Assembly: GCA_910583785.1 (NCBI GenBank)
Contig: CAJTZK010000008.1
Location: 1 to 64,000 of the forward strand
Reading direction: 5' to 3'
Origin: an uncultured Oscillibacter sp.
GTDB taxonomy: Bacteria > Bacillota > Clostridia > Oscillospirales > Oscillospiraceae
Length of the DNA stretch: 64,000 nucleotides
Positions 49,441 to 56,714 of the stretch are shown here, in pieces. A program made the translations under genes and the position numbers. The notes under the pieces are model-generated. The model saw only the letters and a list, made by a program, of their open reading frames with translations, was not told where the DNA came from and did no database searches. Numbering within the stretch: position 1 is the first letter of the stretch; every line of letters starts with the position of its first letter.

Positions 49441-51201
49441 TTACAAAATGGCCTTGGAGTCTACTTCCTCCTCCAGCTTCGCGGCGAAGGCTTCCAGGCT
49501 CATAGCCCCCAGGTCCTCGCCGCCCCGGGTGCGGACGGAGACGGCCTGGTTTTCCACGTCCCGGTCGCCCACCACCAGCATATAGGGTACTTTCTCCAAC
49601 GTGGCTTCTCGGATTTTCTTGCCAATCTTCTCATTGCGCAGGTCGGTTTCCACCCGGAAGCCCTTTCCGTCCAGGGCTTTGGCCAGCTGTCCGGCATAGG
49701 CGTCCGCCCGGTCGGTGACGGTGAGGATCCTCACCTGGACGGGGCTCAGCCACAGGGGGAAGGCCCCGGCGAAGTGCTCCGTAATGACGCCGATAAAGCG
49801 CTCGATGGAACCCAGGACCACCCGGTGGATCATAACGGGGCGGTGCTTCTGGCCATCCTCCCCAGTGTATTCCAGCTCGAAGCGCTCAGGCAGCTGGCTG
49901 TCCAGCTGGATGGTGCCGCACTGCCAGGTCCGGCCCAGGGAGTCGGCGAGGTGGAAGTCCAGCTTGGGTCCGTAAAACGCGCCGTCTCCCTCGTTGACCA
50001 CGAAGTCCTTGCCCATGTCGGTGATGGCGGCTTTCAGAATGTCCTGGTTCCGCTCCCATTCCTCCACGGTGCCGATGTGGTCCTCCGGCATGGTGGAAAG
50101 CTCGATGGTGTAGCTGAGACCGAAGGTGGAGTAGACCTCGTCGAAGAGGCGGACCGTCTCCTGGATCACGTCCTGCATCTGCTCCCGGGTCATGAAGACG
50201 TGGGCGTCGTCCTGGTTGAAGCAGCGGACCCGGAAGAGGCCATGGAGGGCGCCGGAGAGCTCATGGCGGTGGACCAGGCCGATCTCCCCCACCCGCAGGG
50301 GCAGCTCCTTATAGGAGTGGGGCTCGCTGGCGTAGACCAGCATGCCGCCGGGGCAGTTCATGGGCTTCACCGCGAAGTCCACTTCGTCGATGACGGTGGT
50401 GTACATGTTGTTTTTGTAGTGGTCCCAGTGGCCGGAGCGCTCCCACAGCTGGCGGTTCAGCATGATGGGAGTGGAGATTTCCACATAGCCGTACTTCTTG
50501 TGGACCTGCCGCCAGTAGTCCAGCAGGGTATTTTTCAGCGTCATGCCCTTGGGCAGGAAGAAGGGGAAGCCGGGGCCCTCGTCCCGGAGCATGAACAAGC
50601 CCAGCTCCTTGCCCAGCTTCCGGTGGTCCCGCTTCTTGGCCTCCTCAATGCGCTGGAGGTACTCGTCCAGCTCGTCCTTCTTGGGGAAGGCGATGCCGTA
50701 GATGCGCTGGAGGGTTTCCCGGCTGGAGTCTCCCCGCCAGTAGGCGGCGTTGCAGGCCGTCAGCTTAATGGCGTTGCCCTTGACCCGGCCAGTAGAGTCC
50801 AGGTGGGGCCCGGCGCAGAGGTCCGTGAACTCGCCCTGCTTGTAGAAACTGATAGCGGCGTCCTCGGGGAGGTCGTTGATGAGCTCCACCTTGAAGGGCT
50901 CGCCCTTTTCCTCCATGAACTTCACGGCCTCCGCCCGGGGCAGCTCGAAGCGCTCCAGCTTCAGCTTCTCCTTGCAGATTTTCCGCATCTCGCCCTCGAT
51001 TTTCTCCATGATCTCGGGGGTGAAGGGGAAGGGAGAGTCCATGTCGTAATAGAAGCCCTCGTCGATGGAGGGGCCGATGGCCAGCTTCACCTCCGGGTAC
51101 AGCCGCTTCACCGCCTGGGCCAGGATGTGGGAGCAGGTGTGCCAGTAGGTCTTGCGGTAGGTTTCGTTTTCAAAGGTATACAGATTGCTTTCCTCGCTCA
51201 T
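49441..51201 (-). CDS. thrS: Threonyl-tRNA synthetase, without TGS domain
   Basis: The 586-residue class II enzyme charges tRNA-Thr. ATG 51201 follows AAGGAGGAATTACC. The editing domain begins directly (HTCSHILAQAVKRLYP; zinc/editing His-X3-His and CAGPHL). The catalytic core has LFMLRDEGPGFPFFLPKGM, MNCPGGMLVYASEPHSYKELPLRVGEIGLVHRHELSGALHGLFRVRCFNQDDAHVF, YGPKLDFH, GTIQLDSQLPERFELEYTGEDGQKHRPVMIHRVVLGSIERFIGVI, then the anticodon domain. The roughly 60-residue N-terminal TGS domain of typical ThrRS is missing, as in several Clostridia. Expression is controlled by the T-box leader. Confidence 0.96.
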   Translation of the reverse strand: MSEESNLYTFENETYRKTYWHTCSHILAQAVKRLYPEVKLAIGPSIDEGFYYDMDSPFPFTPEIMEKIEGEMRKICKEKLKLERFELPRAEAVKFMEEKGEPFKVELINDLPEDAAISFYKQGEFTDLCAGPHLDSTGRVKGNAIKLTACNAAYWRGDSSRETLQRIYGIAFPKKDELDEYLQRIEEAKKRDHRKLGKELGLFMLRDEGPGFPFFLPKGMTLKNTLLDYWRQVHKKYGYVEISTPIMLNRQLWERSGHWDHYKNNMYTTVIDEVDFAVKPMNCPGGMLVYASEPHSYKELPLRVGEIGLVHRHELSGALHGLFRVRCFNQDDAHVFMTREQMQDVIQETVRLFDEVYSTFGLSYTIELSTMPEDHIGTVEEWERNQDILKAAITDMGKDFVVNEGDGAFYGPKLDFHLADSLGRTWQCGTIQLDSQLPERFELEYTGEDGQKHRPVMIHRVVLGSIERFIGVITEHFAGAFPLWLSPVQVRILTVTDRADAYAGQLAKALDGKGFRVETDLRNEKIGKKIREATLEKVPYMLVVGDRDVENQAVSVRTRGGEDLGAMSLEAFAAKLEEEVDSKAIL

Positions 51202-51231
51202 GGTAATTCCTCCTTGTATTACGGGGCAGGG

Positions 51232-51475
51232 GCAAAAAATCCCACCCCTGATGAATAAATCAGGGGTGGGATACGAAAAACGCATTCCACGGTTCCACCC
51301 TGCTTGCGGCCCAGATGCGGGCCACCGCTCGCGTCCCCTGTAACGGGAGGGCCCGGCCCGGTTATCCCGGGCGGCTCGGGAGTGGTGGAGGCTCCGCGTT
51401 CGGCGCGGGACGCTTTCAGCATGCGCGTCCCTCTCTGGGCGTTTCCGGCGGCTCCGTCTCCGTCTCAGCCAATTT
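51232..51475 (-). ncRNA. T-box riboswitch (threonine) of thrS
   Basis: The minus-strand leader contains the conserved T-box sequence AGGGTGGAACCGTG (51301-51288), and after it a terminator. That terminator is a 13-bp stem (51239-51251 with 51260-51272) followed by TTTTTT (51239-51234). Upstream are the Stem I elements, with a candidate ACC threonine specifier in CCTCCACCACTCCC near 51390. Uncharged tRNA-Thr would stabilise the antiterminator. The exact Stem I fold was not computed. Confidence 0.92.
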
Positions 51476-51484
51476 GACAGGGTC

Positions 51485-51513
51485 ACTATAGCATGAAGCG
51501 GGGAAAAAGTCAA
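51485..51513 (-). promoter_or_regulatory. Promoter of the thrS T-box transcript
   Basis: Minus strand TTGACT (51513-51508), 17 bases, TATAGT (51490-51485). Confidence 0.75.
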
Positions 51514-51522
51514 GCAGGCTTC

Positions 51523-51621
51523 TTATTGATGTTCAAACCTGTCGTCGAAATATTCATTCCATGGATCTATTACATGAATCAGAATAGCTAATATCACAAC
51601 CGACCAAAACATTTCTTTCAT
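51523..51621 (-). CDS. Small membrane protein, 32 residues
   Basis: ATG 51621 is preceded by GGAAAGGAAGGG and opens MKEMFWSVVILAILIHVIDPWNEYFDDRFEHQ. There is one hydrophobic helix (FWSVVILAILIHVI) and an acidic C-terminal tail. It lies in an AT-rich block unlike its neighbours, 47 bases after another tiny hydrophobic ORF and just before the thrS promoter. No family is recognised. Small single-helix peptides of this kind include type I toxins and regulatory membrane peptides. A longer reading to 51813 in the same frame has no sense upstream and crosses the other ORF. Confidence 0.55.
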   Translation of the reverse strand: MKEMFWSVVILAILIHVIDPWNEYFDDRFEHQ

Positions 51622-51668
51622 AGTACACCCTTCCTTTCCCGTTCCGTTTCTGCCCAATCTTCCTGTGT

Positions 51669-51752
51669 CTAATCGCTCTCCATACACATTTCTTCTGCCC
51701 ATGCAATTACGATATCCAGCACCACACATACAATCAAGCCCCACATTGACAT
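51669..51752 (-). CDS. Small membrane protein, 27 residues
   Basis: ATG 51752 follows AAAGAAAGGTGG and encodes MSMWGLIVCVVLDIVIAWAEEMCMESD, a single hydrophobic helix with an acidic, Cys-containing end. ATG 51746 is an alternative start. It is the first ORF of a two-gene unit driven by the promoter at 51845-51873. The helix-plus-acidic-tail plan is shared with the 32-residue ORF although the sequences differ. Function is unknown. Confidence 0.5.
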   Translation of the reverse strand: MSMWGLIVCVVLDIVIAWAEEMCMESD

Positions 51753-51844
51753 AACCACCTTTCTTTTTGTGAACGCCGGTATGGTGTGTTTTTAGAGACG
51801 AGAAAGCATACATTTTCTATTGTTATGATAAATACTTATAATAT

Positions 51845-51873
51845 GTTATACCAATATCTACATAAATTGTCAA
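51845..51873 (-). promoter_or_regulatory. Promoter of the two small membrane ORFs
   Basis: Minus strand TTGACA (51873-51868), 17 bases, TATAAC (51850-51845), within a markedly AT-rich block (about 51780-51930). The leader to the first ORF is about 90 bases. Confidence 0.7.
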
Positions 51874-51927
51874 ATACTTTATTCGATAATTCGCAAATTT
51901 TTCTCGTTCCACCCCGGTTCATATTCG

Positions 51928-51957
51928 TTGACAGGCGGAATATGGATATGGTATCAT
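51928..51957 (+). promoter_or_regulatory. Promoter of mntP
   Basis: TTGACA (51928-51933), 18 bases, TATCAT (51952-51957), 30 bases before ATG. There is no room for a yybP-ykoY manganese riboswitch. Confidence 0.7.
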
Positions 51958-51987
51958 CTAAAACTACATAAACAGGGAGGCTCCCCC

Positions 51988-52557
51988 ATGGATATTTTGG
52001 AACTGCTGCTGATCGCCGCCGGCCTTTCGATGGACGCCTTCGCCGTCTCCATCTGCAAGGGCCTGTCCGTCCAGCGGCTGAAGCCCCGGCACTACCTCCT
52101 CACCGGCGCCTGGTTCGGCGGCTTCCAGGCGTTGATGCCCTCCATCGGCTTCCTGCTGGGCTCCGCCTTCGACCAATATATCAGCGCCTTTGACCACTGG
52201 ATCGCATTCGTCCTCCTGGCCTTCATTGGCGGAAACATGGTCAGGGAGAGCCTTTCCGGGGACGAGGAATGTCATGACGATTCCTTCGGCCTCCGCACCA
52301 TGTTCCTCCTGGCCGTGGCCACCAGCATCGACGCCCTGGCGGTGGGCGTCACCTTCGCCCTGCTGCCGGATGTACATATCTTCTCCGCCGTGTCCCTCAT
52401 CGGCGTCACCACTTTCCTCCTCTCCGCTGCGGGGCTGAAGGTGGGCAACGTCTTCGGCCTTTGCTACAAGGCCCGGGCGGAGCTGGCGGGGGGCGTCATC
52501 TTGATTCTCATGGGCCTCAAGATTCTGCTGGAACACCTGGGGATTCTCTCGTTTTAA
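51988..52557 (+). CDS. mntP: Manganese efflux pump MntP
   Basis: The 189-residue protein has six membrane helices in two repeats, with the paired acidic motifs GLSMDAFAVSICKGL (about residues 11-25) and VATSIDALAVGVTFALLP (about residues 109-126) that bind Mn(II). It exports excess manganese. ATG 51988 follows AACAGGGAGG. It is monocistronic between a strong promoter and a hairpin. Confidence 0.93.
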   Translation: MDILELLLIAAGLSMDAFAVSICKGLSVQRLKPRHYLLTGAWFGGFQALMPSIGFLLGSAFDQYISAFDHWIAFVLLAFIGGNMVRESLSGDEECHDDSFGLRTMFLLAVATSIDALAVGVTFALLPDVHIFSAVSLIGVTTFLLSAAGLKVGNVFGLCYKARAELAGGVILILMGLKILLEHLGILSF

Positions 52558-52588
52558 CAAAAACGCCCGCGCCGTCTTGGGCGCGGGC
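52557..52588. terminator. Terminator between mntP and the DUF4397 gene
   Basis: GCCCGCGCC (52565-52573) pairs with GGCGCGGGC (52580-52588). The minus strand continues GTTTTTGTT and the plus strand ATTTC, so it serves mainly the minus-strand gene. Confidence 0.75.
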
Positions 52589-52596
52589 ATTTCGCC

Positions 52597-53604
52597 TTAC
52601 CGATCCATCAGAATCAGGTTCTGGATGTTGTTCCGGTTGCTGCCGCTCTGGAGGAGGTATACGCTGTAAATCGCGTTGCTGGTCACGTCCAGGTACAGTG
52701 AGCCGAAGGTCTCATGGGGCGGGTAGACCCCCAGCCAGGCGGAATCCATGGTCTCGATGTCCAGGCCGGAGGGCATGGGTGAGAGGTTCGTGTCGGCGTA
52801 GAAGAACTGGTAAATGCCGGGCATGATGCGCTTGAAGGCGGGGACCTCCTTGAACCGCAGGTCCGTCCAGACCACCCGGCCGTCACTCATGATCACATCC
52901 AGGGGGCCGCTGTTGTAGGCCAGGTTCCCAATGCGGAAGCTGGAGTACCCGTTGGTGGGCGGGCAGCAGCTGTCGGTGATCTGCATCAGGTCCAGGCCTC
53001 CGGCGGTGTTGATGATGGCAATGGTGGTAATTCCGTTGGACTGGAAGGGCATGGTCTTCTGGATGTAGACATAGCCGTCGGTTCCCGTGACGGTGACCGT
53101 CTGGTACCCGGCGTTGACTTGGCCATAGGTGGTGGCGGAGGCGTAGTTCAGCAGGTTCACAAACCGGCGGTTCCCAATAAAAATCCGGAAGGCGGGATAG
53201 CCATAGCCCGCGTTCAGGAAACGGACCTTGGCCGCCCCGGGCCACACGCCGCCGATGACGCCAGGCAGGACGATGATCCCGCCGCAGCCGCCGCCGGGAC
53301 AGGGCCAGGTCTGGTTTCCGCCGCCGGGGCCGGGGTAAACCGGGCCGCCCTCGCCGGGATTGGGCAGGGGGATCACGGGCTCCACCACGCCGCCGCCGTC
53401 GGGACCCGGGTAGACCGGGCCGCCCTCACCGGGGTTGGGCAGGGGAATCACGGCCTCGCCGCCATTCATGTCGCCGGGGTAGACAGGCCCGCCCTCGCCG
53501 GGATTGGGCAGGGGGATTACAGCTTCCACCCTCCGGCCAGTCCGGGCGGTGGGAGAGGCAAATTGCCGCATCATATTCTGATCCATATAAGCAGCCGGAA
53601 GCAA
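52597..53604 (-). CDS. DUF4397-type protein with Pro/Gly-rich repeats
   Basis: The 335-residue reading from TTG 53604 (or 329 from ATG 53586) has no signal peptide. Residues about 27-95 hold three copies of a VIPLPNPGEGGPVYPG unit, then a Cys/Gly/Pro-rich linker (PCPGGGCGG). The C-terminal part (about 120-335) starts AAKVRFLNAGYGYPAFRIFIGNRRFVNLLNYASATTYGQVNAGYQTVTV, a DUF4397-like beta fold found twice. Such proteins occur at cell or spore surfaces, with function unknown. Lack of a signal peptide plus the proline repeats would suit a coat or wall-associated protein exported otherwise, but this is a guess. The start region has an unusual hairpin. Confidence 0.78.
   Translation of the reverse strand: MLPAAYMDQNMMRQFASPTARTGRRVEAVIPLPNPGEGGPVYPGDMNGGEAVIPLPNPGEGGPVYPGPDGGGVVEPVIPLPNPGEGGPVYPGPGGGNQTWPCPGGGCGGIIVLPGVIGGVWPGAAKVRFLNAGYGYPAFRIFIGNRRFVNLLNYASATTYGQVNAGYQTVTVTGTDGYVYIQKTMPFQSNGITTIAIINTAGGLDLMQITDSCCPPTNGYSSFRIGNLAYNSGPLDVIMSDGRVVWTDLRFKEVPAFKRIMPGIYQFFYADTNLSPMPSGLDIETMDSAWLGVYPPHETFGSLYLDVTSNAIYSVYLLQSGSNRNNIQNLILMDR
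53334..53521 (-). repeat. Three tandem in-frame repeats encoding VIPLPNPGEGGPVYPG
   Basis: Near-identical DNA blocks of about 45 bases at roughly 53334-53381, 53409-53452 and 53478-53520 are separated by variable Gly/Asp-rich spacers. Such coding repeats can expand or contract by slippage or recombination. Confidence 0.8.
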
Positions 53605-53620
53605 ACTTCCGGCATCCTCC
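53590..53620 (-). promoter_or_regulatory. Ribosome site separated from ATG by a hairpin
   Basis: GGAGG (53620-53616) is 29 bases from ATG 53586, but CCGGAAG and CTTCCGG with loop TTTG form a hairpin in between. Folding it would bring the ribosome site to about 11 bases from the ATG. Alternatively TTG 53604 inside the hairpin is the start. Confidence 0.45.
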
Positions 53621-53730
53621 TTTCAAGTGGGACTATGACAGTCTATGCCAGCCCTCCCGCCCCGGTTCATGATGCAAGAATGATGGAAGGACGATGCAGA
53701 CTATACTCCAAAAGGATTCTGGCAAAGGAA

Positions 53731-54396
53731 GTGAGTTCCACGAATAAGATTCTCATCGCCGAGGACGAGGCCCCCATCGCCAACCTCATCCGCACTGCCC
53801 TGGAAGGGGCGGGCTACCGCTGCGCCTGGGCCCCTGACGGGGTGGACGCGGCGGACAAGCTGGAATCCCAGCCCTTCGATTTGGCTCTGCTGGACATCAT
53901 GCTGCCCAAGGCCGACGGGTACGAGGTACTGGAATACTGCAAGTCCCTGGAGGTTCCGGTGATTTTCCTCACCGCCAAAGGGGAGCTGGAGGACCGGGTG
54001 AAGGGCCTCCGCCTGGGGGCGGAGGACTACATCGTCAAGCCCTTCGAGCTGATGGAGCTGCTGGCCCGGGTGGAAACCGTCCTCCGCCGCTGCGGAAAGA
54101 CGGGACGGGTCCTCACCCTGCCGCCGGACATTGAGATCGACACCGCCAGCCATATCGCGCGGAGGAACGGGATTCCCGTGGCCCTGACCGCCAAGGAGTA
54201 CGACTTGCTGCTCCTCTTCCTGCAAAACAAAAACATCGCCCTCTACCGGGACCGGATTTATGAGAAGGTCTGGGGCGAGGAATTTCTAGGAGACAGCCGG
54301 ACCGTGGACCTCCATATCCAGCGGATGCGGAAGAAGCTGGGGCTGGAAAACCGCCTGGTGGCGGTATACAAGGTGGGCTACCGGCTGGAGGCATAA
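53731..54396 (+). CDS. OmpR-family response regulator
   Basis: Residues 1-120 are a receiver domain (KILIAEDEAPIANLIRTALEG, phosphoacceptor Asp in LALLDIMLPKADGYE, then VIFLTAKGE and DYIVKPFE). Residues about 130-221 are a winged helix (VALTAKEYDLLLLFLQNKNIALYRDRIYEKVWGEEFLGDSRTVDLHIQRMRKKLG). I use GTG 53731, although its ribosome site is unclear. In-frame ATGs at 53680 and 53683 are alternatives, but a TATACT at 53702-53707 hints that transcription starts after them. The cognate kinase follows 48 bases on. Confidence 0.9.
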   Translation: MSSTNKILIAEDEAPIANLIRTALEGAGYRCAWAPDGVDAADKLESQPFDLALLDIMLPKADGYEVLEYCKSLEVPVIFLTAKGELEDRVKGLRLGAEDYIVKPFELMELLARVETVLRRCGKTGRVLTLPPDIEIDTASHIARRNGIPVALTAKEYDLLLLFLQNKNIALYRDRIYEKVWGEEFLGDSRTVDLHIQRMRKKLGLENRLVAVYKVGYRLEA

Positions 54397-54444
54397 AGGG
54401 GCGCGCCAGGGCAGGGCCCGGCGGGCAAAGGAGGGGGAATCTCT

Positions 54445-55887
54445 TTGAAGCTGTTCTGGAAGCTCTTTTGCAGCATGGTCCTCATCACGGCCCTGGCCTG
54501 CTCCGCCGGGGGCTATGCCCTCATTAACGCCCAGTTTCACGCCTCCCTGGACCGGGAGGTAGCGGCTCTGTACGAGGAAAACGACCTCCTCCGCTTCGCC
54601 CTGGCCCAGGAACTGGCCTTCAATCCCCTCTACACCCGCCAGGAGCTGGCCAAGGCCGCCGGGGGCATCACCATCACCACGGGCCAGGGGACGGTCTCCT
54701 TCCGCCTCAGCGACGAGGCCGGAACCCCCTTGGGGGGCAGCGGGACCCTGCCCGTGGAGGCGGCGGGCCTCACTGGCCAGCTGACTGCCGGACAGCGGGG
54801 CTGGGTGATGGAGGCCCTGGGGGACGGGCGGGTTTACCTCCACGCTGCCAGCCCCCTGGCCCTGGAGGATGGCATCCTCTACCTGGAGAACTGCCGGGAG
54901 GTGGGGGAACTATTCCACTCCCGGTCCGGGCAGTACCGGAGCTTTTTCTCCTTGATGCTGGTCCTCACCGGGGCGGTGGGAATCCTGTCCCTGGCCGTGG
55001 CCGCCATGCTGGCCCGGCCCCTGGCCCGCCTCTCCGCCGCTGCCAAGAAGATGGCGGAGGGAGAACTGGGCCAGCGGGTCCAGGTAAACGGGGACGACGA
55101 GATTGCCCAGCTCGCCGCCGACTTTAACCTCATGGCCCACCGCATCCAGCGGCAGGTGGCGGAACTGAAGGACGCCCAGCGCCGCCAGGAGGACTTCATC
55201 GCCAGCTTCGCCCATGAGATCAAGACGCCCCTGACCTCCATCATCGGCTACGCGGACCTGCTCCGCTCCCGCCCGGTTACGGAGGACCAGGTCCGGGAGA
55301 GCGCCGGGTATATTTTCGGCGAGGGGCGCCGCCTGGAGGCCCTGAGCCGGAAGCTGCTGGACCTCATCGTCCTGGAGCGCCAGGATTTCCCTCTGCGGCC
55401 CGTGCCCCTGGACGCCTTCCTTCGCCGGGTGGCCGGGGCCATGGAGCCGTCCCTCCAGCAGGCGGGGATACGGCTCACGGTCCGGACCCAGGCGGCGGCG
55501 GCACGGATGGAACCGGATTTGATGGGAACCGTCTGCGCCAACCTGCTGGACAATGCCCGGAAGGCCATGGAAAATGGCGGGGAAGTTCTGCTGGAGGGCT
55601 TCCCGGAGAAGGGGGGCTGCTGCGTCGAGGTGACGGACCAGGGCAAGGGCATCCCAGCCGGGGAGCTGGACCGGGTAACGGAGGCTTTTTACATGGTGGA
55701 CAAGTCCCGGGCCCGGGCCCAGGGTGGTGCGGGGCTGGGACTGGCCCTGTGCCGCCGGATCGTGGAGCTCCACGGGGGGCGGCTGGAGATTCAAAGCGAG
55801 CCGGGCCAGGGCACCCGGGTACGGGTACATTTACAGGGAGGGGATGAACCGTGGGAAACTGGAAAAACTGGCTCCTTCCCGTCCTGA
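54445..55887 (+). CDS. Two-component sensor histidine kinase
   Basis: The 480-residue protein starts at TTG 54445 after AAAGGAGGGGG. There is a first membrane helix (residues 8-26), an extracytoplasmic domain of about 145 residues, and a second helix (FFSLMLVLTGAVGILSLAVAAML). A HAMP linker (RPLARLSAAAKKMAEGELGQRV), the phosphoacceptor His 257 in FAHEIKTPLTSIIGYADLL, and ATPase boxes NLLDNARKAM, DQGKGIP and GGAGLGLALCRRIVELHGG follow. It phosphorylates the preceding regulator. The signal is unknown. The third gene overlaps its end by 37 bases. Confidence 0.93.
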   Translation: MKLFWKLFCSMVLITALACSAGGYALINAQFHASLDREVAALYEENDLLRFALAQELAFNPLYTRQELAKAAGGITITTGQGTVSFRLSDEAGTPLGGSGTLPVEAAGLTGQLTAGQRGWVMEALGDGRVYLHAASPLALEDGILYLENCREVGELFHSRSGQYRSFFSLMLVLTGAVGILSLAVAAMLARPLARLSAAAKKMAEGELGQRVQVNGDDEIAQLAADFNLMAHRIQRQVAELKDAQRRQEDFIASFAHEIKTPLTSIIGYADLLRSRPVTEDQVRESAGYIFGEGRRLEALSRKLLDLIVLERQDFPLRPVPLDAFLRRVAGAMEPSLQQAGIRLTVRTQAAAARMEPDLMGTVCANLLDNARKAMENGGEVLLEGFPEKGGCCVEVTDQGKGIPAGELDRVTEAFYMVDKSRARAQGGAGLGLALCRRIVELHGGRLEIQSEPGQGTRVRVHLQGGDEPWETGKTGSFPS

Positions 55888-56633
55888 CGGCCCTGACCGT
55901 GGGGGCCCTGGCCCTGCTGCCCCTGCGGCTTTCCACGCTGGAGGACGGGCGGCTCACCGGGACCGTTCACACCGAGCCCCTGGCCGCGGACAACAACTTT
56001 CCCTCCAGGCCCCCGGAGCTGCCGGGAAGGCTGTGGCTGCTGGCCCAGTACCATTCCTTTCCCGACCTTCTCACCATCGTAAGCCAGGAGCCGGAGCGGG
56101 AAAAACTGGAGGAGCTGTCCGCCCAGGCCAGGGAGGAGCTGGAACGGCTGGCGGAGGCGGGCATCCTGCCGGAAAAGGCCGGGGCATACGGCGGGAACTT
56201 TACCGGTGGGCTCCTCTATCTCCGGGACCAGAGGGACCTGTCCAGCGCCGCCTTCTCCTATTTAAACGCCTATGACAAGCAAACCGGGGCATACCTCTCC
56301 CTGTATCTGGACGGGGAATCCGGGCGGATCCTGGAGCTGGAAATGAACTCGGACCTGCTGCGGGATGCTTCCGCTCCGGCGGCGGACATTGGCCAGGCCT
56401 TTTTAGACGTGCTGGGCCTGGACTATGTGCTGATGAATCACGATTCAGAGGACATCGCCGTCTTCCAGGCGGGGGACAGCAAAACGGTCCATTGGGTCCA
56501 TCGGTATAAAAACACCCTGCGCATCAGCTTGGAGGTGGATTGGCGGGTTCTGGATGATGATACCCGCATCGCCATGGGCTACCCTCCCGCGTCCGGCGCC
56601 GGTACGGATGCCAGTCCGATACAAACTTGGTGA
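55851..56633 (+). CDS. Membrane-anchored protein linked to the two-component system
   Basis: The 260-residue protein starts at GTG 55851 within the kinase gene (ribosome site AGGGAGGGG). One N-terminal hydrophobic segment (WLLPVLTALTVGALALLPL) anchors an extracytoplasmic region containing a short helical stretch (EREKLEELSAQAREELERLAEAGILPEKAG) and a mixed alpha/beta part (YLSLYLDGESGRILELEMNSD). Overlap with the kinase suggests a signal-transduction or accessory role, as for third genes of envelope-stress systems. I do not recognise the family. The end is followed by a short gap and the VanY-like gene. Confidence 0.65.
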   Translation: MGNWKNWLLPVLTALTVGALALLPLRLSTLEDGRLTGTVHTEPLAADNNFPSRPPELPGRLWLLAQYHSFPDLLTIVSQEPEREKLEELSAQAREELERLAEAGILPEKAGAYGGNFTGGLLYLRDQRDLSSAAFSYLNAYDKQTGAYLSLYLDGESGRILELEMNSDLLRDASAPAADIGQAFLDVLGLDYVLMNHDSEDIAVFQAGDSKTVHWVHRYKNTLRISLEVDWRVLDDDTRIAMGYPPASGAGTDASPIQTW

Positions 56634-56714
56634 GACTTTGATGCAGGAATGTTTCGGTTTCGACGGGGACAAGCCTTATCATAGAGACAGTTCAACGACA
56701 AAGGAGCTGTTTCT

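Noticed and set aside
51523..51813. A single 96-residue protein spanning the AT-rich block on the minus strand
   Set aside because: Its first two thirds read as basic low-complexity sequence and cross a better-supported short ORF in another frame; the ribosome sites support two small ORFs instead.
51958..51987. A manganese (yybP-ykoY) riboswitch before mntP
   Set aside because: The promoter -10 lies only 30 bases from the ATG, so the leader is too short to contain one.
55851..56633. Treating the third gene of the two-component operon as a known lipoprotein such as a YycH/YycI partner
   Set aside because: There is no lipobox, and the sequence does not show recognisable YycH or YycI features; only the operon position is similar.
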